The translations under genes and the position numbers were made by a program. Below are positions 50,501-59,500 of a stretch of 60,000 bases of DNA, piece by piece (position 1 is the first letter of the stretch; each line of letters begins with the position of its first letter). Origin of the DNA: Membranipora membranacea (lineage: Eukaryota > Bryozoa > Gymnolaemata > Cheilostomatida > Membraniporidae); contig OU612067.1 of NCBI GenBank assembly GCA_914767715.1, positions 23,412,162 to 23,472,161 on the forward strand. The letters run 5' to 3'. Under the pieces are notes generated by a model. The model saw nothing but the letters and a program-made list of their open reading frames with translations, was not told where the DNA came from and ran no database searches.

Positions 50501-53500
50501 CTTTTAAAAGACCACGCTTTATTGTTTTCTGATGTTAAAATCCTAGTATCAAACTAGTACTGTAACAAAACTATTAAGGGATTAATTCTCATATTCTCAT
50601 ATCAACAATTTAATAAGCAGACCTGAATCCTTAGATGCCGTAAAATCGCCAGCAACACCACATAATAATAATATTCATGATAATATATTTTGTTACAAAT
50701 AAACAGAGAGAGAAGACAATACTGACACAGAATTTATGATGAGTTGTCAAGTTCTCACAGCTCAGGCTCAGGAGATTTCGGATAGAGAGAATAAAACCGA
50801 GAAGATGGGAGCAAGTGATAACAGACAGCATCAACCACTTCAAATCAGAGACCAAACTCAGTTTTATCTTTTGATGAAATCTGTTGTGTATTAGGCGTAA
50901 TCAAATTACTGTCAGCTATCAGACATCCCATCTCCGCTTTTTTTGGAGGTTCAATCGCTGTCATATAATACTGTGTAATTAAACCTTTTTATCAGACAAA
51001 AATCAAAATCCAATCGCCGTTTTTTCAAGAGGAAGTCAGTTTAATTGCATTTTTATTTTTAAATTTAAAGTGATCAATGGGCAAATGCAATCTCCGGTTT
51101 TTTGGTCATGCCTATCCACAGTGATGAACTCCGGTGCATATAAAACCGGGGGGAACATCAAGGCTGGACAGTTCTGGTTGGAAAGCCGTTGGAGCATGTT
51201 TTCTGGTATGGTATAGATTGCTTTTCTGGTATCTAACTTAGTTTATTACTCAAAAATACAAATTGATTTTGATGTCGAAAAGGCATCTCAACTATGAGTC
51301 ATTAGTAAATTGAATTAATACCTACTTGTCACAAAATTCTAAATACAAATGTTGTGGATAGATTTGATCAGATAAACAAAACAATTTTTGTAAGGAGTTG
51401 CCTTCTTCCTCAATAGGGGGAAGTTAACTCCATACAAAATAAAACATGCGCAAAATGAATAAAATAGTGGTGTCTGTTCTGCTTGGGTATTCGGCCCCAA
51501 GTGGGTCGAATATGCGACATAAGTCTGGTGCCCCGAGTGAATTTGGACTTACGACCTTCAAGTTTTGAGACTGATTTGCGATCATGCTGCATTATTGTCA
51601 TGATATCCACTTTATTTAGCATCGATCTAGAGTAATATCCATGTGAGTACTTGTAGCAGTATCATTTTTTTTCTCTCAGTATTAATTCAGCGTCTCTTAG
51701 TATTAATCCAGTGAGACGACAGCTGTAGTTTTGTTGCCACAGTTAGTCATAATTGAGTTGTCGTTATCCATTTCTCAGGATGTGTGGATGATATTTCTTC
51801 TTCTCTTCATGCTGTAGTGCTGGCGTGATGCTTGTCATTTTAGCGACCAGCATGATTGTTTGTTTCCAGTGCCTGTAATAATAAGAGTTGTAAGGCGTTA
51901 ATCACTCATCAACACATTCACATTTTGTATCAGCTAGACGTTTTATAGGACATTAACATTATTATTCTATTCTCTAGAGATAATTAATGCTGGATAAGAT
52001 TGTATTCAAACGACCTTCCCCGAGCCAGACATTTAACTAAAGAGAGATTAATCACCCATTACAACGTAAGTTGACAAAACAGCCTTTACCTCACCAGACT
52101 AAGCCTTGAGAAAATTATGGGGTTTGAAATTTCTTTTGAGAAGACTAAATTACAACCATGGACAACAAAAATGTTTAAAAATAATGGAAAAACTGGGACG
52201 GATTAACAAAATATTTATAAGGATACTGGGAAAATATTATTATTACTATGGAGGAAAAAATTGGTGGACAAATTGATAGGAAAATAGGAGGAAAATTATG
52301 GGAAATTGAAACCGGGGAGCTCCAGCGTCAACTAATCACTCCATTTGTATGGAATAGGCCTATAGGGCTAGTTGTCAGAGGCTACAGACTAATCAAATCA
52401 ATATGCGTTATTATTTGAGTTAATATCATTCCTTCATTAAAGATTGTCTGAATCTGGCTCAATCTGACAACTGGTCTGACTCTGTACACTTTGGGGGATT
52501 GATTGTCCATATGTTATACAAAGAGGATATAAAGGAGGTATAAGGAGGATATTTATTTTATAGGATTTTTTTTTATTATTTTCAAGTTTTTTTTGTCAAA
52601 AATCAGGCGCTTTCAATCTTCTGATTACAGGATGAAACTTCAAAACTATTAGCAATTTTCCGTTCGGTTAGTTGTTTTGCCAGTGTTCAGAGTTTAGTGC
52701 ACTAATTTTCTATACAATTTGAAGAGCTTTATTTTTGTCACCAGTATCTTTTTTAAATTTGGAGGTAAAAAGTTTAAACTAGAGAAACATTTATACTCCC
52801 ATGTTCATGCAAGTTTGATTATGATTTTTACAAACAGAATATAAACATTTATAGCTGGTCTCAAAACTCAACACGCAATGACATTTCATACAAACCCCTT
52901 CGGTAGAATGGGATCCTTTAACCACTGCCACAGGTAAGTGATGCTAACAATAGGAAGTTATTATAAGAAAATTGCGCAATAATGGAAATTGATAGACATT
53001 GCTATGTGTTTTCAGCCATCCAAATTTTGTGAACAAGTTACCCAGCAACATACCTGTCACAAGTGACGAATGCCTTAAAGTGTCCTGTCACCGTACCTGA
53101 TCAGTCGGTCAGCTTACAGGGTCTCATGGTGTTTTCACTACCAAAAACAAATTGGGAATGAATATAAATATTACTGTTTTTATGGACATGTTTCTGTAGG
53201 AACTTGCGAGTTGACTGGTACCAATGTATTTGAAAGACAAGGCAAAACACTGGAGATTAGTGTAGGTGACTTGTAAGGTTGTTTAAAAAAGGATGGTTAT
53301 TGTCGGCTCGGGATGTTTCAATGGTCATTTGGGAAACTTATAAGTATTACAGTCATATTGCTGCGAACCTATCAGCAACATAGAATGCACATGTACTTGA
53401 TATAAAAACTTAATGTACGTACCTTGTCACCCGCTAGGGGATCATCTGTTCAGTTGTATGTCTAATAATGATTAAGATATCGTAGTTGATTGCCAGAAGC

Positions 53501-56500
53501 TCCGCTTCCAAATTAGCAATCTCCATAGTGTATGGCCTCATTAATTACTAAGCTAGTTAACTAAGTGCTGAAGTTAGCTTCGTGTTGAAGTCTACTGCAC
53601 AGCACAATTAACACAAGTAGTTAGTTTCCATAGCAATAGGTATGATTGATGAGTAATATCTAATTTAATAAAATGTCTCATGTATTAGGGGGTTAAATGC
53701 TACTAAACCTGCTTACGGCATAATTTCGCTTGACTTCCGCTCTGATGTTATCAAACTTATTTCAAGTAAATTAATTCACGGTTGACTATCAGTAGGCTTG
53801 AATCCCCATTGCAGGCGTATCAACCACAACCATGCATAGAAATATAGGAACTAATTAAGAAGGCATGTCGGATGGTGTATCATCACTATCACCTGTTATT
53901 AGGACAAGAATATAAGATTTAAGATGTGCATAAGAGTTTTCACGGTCATTTGGGAGTCAACGTTTGTGATTTATCATTTATTTAGGTAACTATTTAAGGG
54001 AGGTCTTAGTATTGTATGTTTATGTTGTTTATCTATAATGGTTACTCTTAGTGCTTTGTTAAAAATCAGGGCGAAACTTTAGCTAGTTGTTTTTTGAAAT
54101 TCCAAGTAATTGTAAACACGGATATCTCTGTATGTTAGTAAAACTGGTTTTATGAACTGACCACTTTGGACAAGCTTAATTACCAAGTTAGAGGGCCTGT
54201 TAACAGTGTGCGGCATCTTCTCTAGCAAAAGAGACAAGAAGCAAAAGAGACAAGCAGCAAAAGAGACGAGAGGTAGTAGCACCTTAAAGGGGCCCTTATC
54301 AGCCTGCAGGCTCTCAGTATCAATAAACCTAACTAAAACAGCAAAACAAAACAGTATAGATGGACATTAAATCAAATCATCTTATACTAATTTGGTGAAA
54401 CCATTTTTGAAGCACTGTCCCAAAATTTGCTGCAAATTTTGTATAGTGCTATATCATGTAATATATGATACCCAAGCGCAAGGTTTTTATACCAAAATAT
54501 TTTGTTTTATCGGTTTATCAGGGGTAGATGACATGTCATGTAAAAGTATAGAAATGTCACAGGGACTACTGATAACTAGCATTCTGATATGGCAGTGATG
54601 ACTTTAGAATGTCATAATTCTGACGACAGCTGCATGTGGCGATTCCCAACTAAAATAAGGGTCGGTATTTCAGTGTAAATAGTCATTAAACCAAATCATC
54701 TTATTCAAATTTGATGAAACCATTTTTAAAGCACTGTCCCAAAATTTGTTAAAAGTTTTGTATATTATGTGTTATATAATACCAAAGTGCAATGTGTTAA
54801 TACCATAATATTTTGACATAGATTTTGATGATCACACAAAAAAAGATGGAATGTTCACCCTCCTTGCAAACAACTGAATATACAGACAGGAATCCCAAGA
54901 TACTGTTTAGTTGCCAGGAACAAGGCACAATAATAATGAATATGATAATATATTTTGTTACAGATAAACAGCGAGAGAAGACGATACAGACACAGTATAT
55001 GCTGAGTGATGGTAAGATAGAGGATATGACTCACCTCTCAGGTAACCTTCTCAGGTCACACCAGTACGCTTTTATATTCTTAAGTGACCTCATCCCTCCT
55101 AGTCCTTCAGGTAATGTCTGTAAGTTCTTATTATAGTGTATATCTAACTCCTCCAGTTCAGTCAGTGAGCAGATGCTGTGGGGATAAAATGTCGACCAAT
55201 AATTATATTAGTTTACCGACTTCGACTTTATTACTGCCACTGACTGAGAAGAAATGTAACAACAATTTTAATCACTGTATTTTTAGTGTTTGGTAAGATA
55301 ATTATATCTCAATTTTGCATAACGGTACCACTAAAAAATTGAGACTGGTGACAACCTTAATAAGCAGGCTTGAGAGCTTGTTGAAAGTGCAAGGCATCAA
55401 CTCTACCAAAAGAAACAAGAAGCAGCGGGACCTTTAGGTCCACTTAATTACCAGCCCGCAGGCTCTCAGTATCAACAAGCCCAACTTAATCAACAATACA
55501 CAAGTGGTCAGTAAGCAAATGGGAAATATCAAGCATCATGAAATAACACATTCTGACATTTCTGACATTTCTGACATTTAAATGCTAGTATAGAACTTTT
55601 GCTGGTTGCGAGGCACTGCGCGTGCGGATCGGTGAGTCTGGGCGAGATGTGTGCACTGTGCTCGCTGTCTACCGGGTGCCCTCGGGCTCTTCGGCGGCTT
55701 TTCTTGGGGATTTAGCTCTGGTTTTGCCAACTCTCCCCTCGAACTCACTTGTTGTTGGTGACATCAATATTGATTTAAATCCAGAAAATTATTTGGACAC
55801 AGCTTCAGAAAACTATAGCGAGTTTATTCAAAGCCAATGTTTTTATAATATTATTCAATCCCCAACAAGAATTGGCGTATCCAAAATAAGTATTTCAGAT
55901 CATAAGCCGGTGTGTGCATCCATTGTTTACAAAAAGCACCGCCATAATTTTAACAAAAATCCCTCACCAATGAACATAACTAAAACAAATTATGTGTTAT
56001 TACAAGAAATTATACAGCAACAAAATTGGTCCCCCATTACAGAAATATCTGACACAAACACAGCTTTTAAACTTTTCATTGAAAAACTAAGCTCATGTGT
56101 TGATGATGCAAGCAACAAAATTAGTGCCAGAAAGCATCAACGTTCTACTTTAAAGAAACCTTGGATGACTAAGCAATTATTTACACTTACAAAAGAACGT
56201 ACTAAGCTTCACAAAATGAGCAAATTACAACCATTCAATGGTGAATTACAAATGCGGTATAGGAAATTCAGAAATCATGTAACAAACTGCGTAAACATGG
56301 CAAGGACAGAGCATTACAAAGCTCAGTATGATAAGTGTTGTGGGAATACCAATGAAAAACGGAGATTTGTCATGAGTTTTATTAAAAAAGATACCAATGG
56401 TTCAGATGAGAAAATTCATCTCGGACATGATGGTGATCAGAGCATTTCCGTAGCTGATGAATTTTATGATTTCTTTATCGATGTTGGTACTAATCTGGCA

Positions 56501-59500
56501 GAAGATCTTCCAACCACTGCAACCAAATTTACAAAATATTTTCCTAAAATTAATAATGCTTTTGCAGCTGAATTTTCTTTCACTGAAATTGAGACCGCTG
56601 CTACTCTAAAAACAATTGACAGCTTCTCCAATAAGAAAGCTACAGGACCTGATAGAAAACCAATGCAAGCTTTAAAAGATAATAAATTAACCCTGGCACC
56701 ACTTTTAACATACTTAGCCGACCTGATGATAAAAACCTTGATTTTCCCAGACTGCTTAAAAATTGCTCGTGTGAAACCACTTTTTAAAAAGGGAGATAAA
56801 ACTAGATGTAATAGTTACAGACCCATTTCAATTTTAATTTCGACAACGAAAGTTTTAGAAAAACTCCTTTCAACGCAATTCAGAGAGTATCTGGAGTGCA
56901 AAAATTTAGACACAAATTACCAATTTGGCTTTAGATCAAAGCGCAGTACAACTGACGCAATTAATATTATAATGGAACAACTTTACAACAATTTTAATGA
57001 TAGAGGCATCACCCAGGGTGTGTTTTTAGATTTCTCAAAGGCTTTTGATACAATAAATCGTGGCATTCTTATCAGTAAACTGAAATTTTTTGGATTTTCC
57101 TCTCCCTCTTGTCGACTTTTAGAAAATTATTTTTTAAACAGAAAACAATTTGTCTTGGTTAACGATGTTGAGTCAGGGTTATTGATAGTCAATATTGGTG
57201 TTCCCCAGGGTTGGTTCTCAGGACACTTTTATTTTTAATTTATATTAACGACCTTTTAAATGCAGCATCTGATCTAAATTATATACTTTTTGCTGATGAT
57301 ACAAACATTTTTAGTACTGAACTTGAAGTTATGAAAAGAAATTTACCTTTGATTAATGAATGGTGTAATCTTGGTGTTTAAAAAATGATTTGTCTTTTAA
57401 AAGGCTGCAAAAGACGATAAAGCAAATGAGATGTATCAAACTGGATGGAATAATTATGTTTGACCCTGCTGATTTAGAATAATACCGATACAATTTCATT
57501 CCTTGATCTTTCCATATTAAAAAATAAGATTACTGCTCGTGGTATTAAATAATTTGCAATGTGCATCCAAGTTGAATCTGCCAAATGCAATTACATTTTA
57601 TTTATTAGTATATGATATAAAATGTACAGAATAAGATCATGTCGATGATACCATGTGATTTATCTGCACCTAATAGGTAATGAGGTAATTTCTTTAGACA
57701 ACGGGCCTGGTGTGAGTTATTCTCTAATAGGTCTTTGTAGCAGAAACTGATGTGTGGCAAATGAACAACAGTTTTTCACAATTATTTATTTATTTTAATT
57801 GTTTTATGTATGACAATCAGCAGTGTAATAGCCACTTCAATTTCCTTGGATGTATATTCAGTCATTCCATGTTTTGATATTATATTGATAGAGAACAAAG
57901 TGCTTTTAATAAGCAATAATATTTTTAGTATCACCTCAGGACTTCACATTAATCAACCCCTACCCACAGAGTGATGTGATGACTGAGTGGATGTGATATC
58001 ACTTACTTAGCTGTAAGCATTGTCACGACTACTAGCAAGTAGTTTGAGTAGGCTGTACTTCTAGAGTACACTGTGCAGTTGAGCACAGTAGCTAAAAGTG
58101 TGTCAGGTGATGATTATCACATGGTGGCTTAAGGCTTGTCAGGTGAAAATCATGACAGAGCGCGGAAAATGTCTGAAGTTTTATTCACTGCGCAAGGTAT
58201 ATTTGTTTCCCCATCAAACCAGTCCCTGTATGAACTCATTTACACTTGAGTGTCATGGTGTGTTATATAATCACTAATAATTGGCTGCATCTATGATATT
58301 CATGGTCGTAAATTACCAAGTCGCTCCATTTTTGTGTGATATAATTTTGACCAAAAGCGTGGTAATTTCTATGATATTACTTCATCCAGCATGGTCTCTG
58401 GATACAGCAGTTACAGTGGGTCTCAGTTCAAACCATGTTTTCATTCCACATATCCAGAGATAGTAATGATAAATGAGCAACACAAAAAGAGGTCTCATTA
58501 TTTAATCTGAAGAATTTACATGAGCAGGGAGTTTTGTTGGTGAAAGATGAGATGTCAGTAAAAGTACAAAAATGTGACAGGGGCTGCTGATAACTAGCAT
58601 TCTGATATGGCAATTATGTCATTTTATGTCATAATTTTGACAACAGCTTCATTTGGCGATTGCCATCTTAGATAAGGGAAGATAAATTTCAGTATAGATG
58701 GACATTAAATCAAATCATCTTATACTAATTTGGTGAAACCATTTTTGAAGCACTGTCCCAAAATTTGCTGCAAATTTTGTATAGTGCTATATCATGTAAT
58801 ATATGATACCCAAGCGCAAGGTTTTTATACCAAAATATTTTGTTTTATCGGTTTATCAGGGGTAGATGACATGTCATGTAAAAGTATAGAAATGTCACAG
58901 GGACTACTGATAATAAGCATTCAGATTGGAAGTGATGACTTTTGGATGTCATAATTCTGACGACAGCTGCATGTGACGATTCCCAACTAAAATAAGGGTC
59001 GGTATTTCAGTGTATATAGTCATTAAACCAAATCATCTTATTCAATTTTGATGAAACCATTTTTAAAGCACTGCCCCAAAACTTGTTAAAAGTTTTGTAT
59101 ATTATGTGTTATATAATACCCAAGTGCAATGTGTTATTATCATGATATTTTGACATTAATTTTGATGATCACACAAAAAAGATGGAATGTTCACCCTCCT
59201 TGCAAACAACTGAATATAAAGACGGGAATCCAAAGATACTGTTTAGTTGCCAGCAACAAGGCACAATAATATTGAATATGATTATATATTTTGTTACAAA
59301 TAAACAGAGAGAGAAGACGATACAGACACAGTATATGCTGAGTGATGGTAAGATAGAGGATATGACTCACCTCTCAGGTATACTTCTTAAGTCACACCCA
59401 GACACATATATCTTCTTAAGTGACCTCATCCCTCCAAATCCTTCAGGTAATGTCTGTAGGTTCTCATTTCGGCGTATATCTAACTCCTCCAGTTCAGTCA

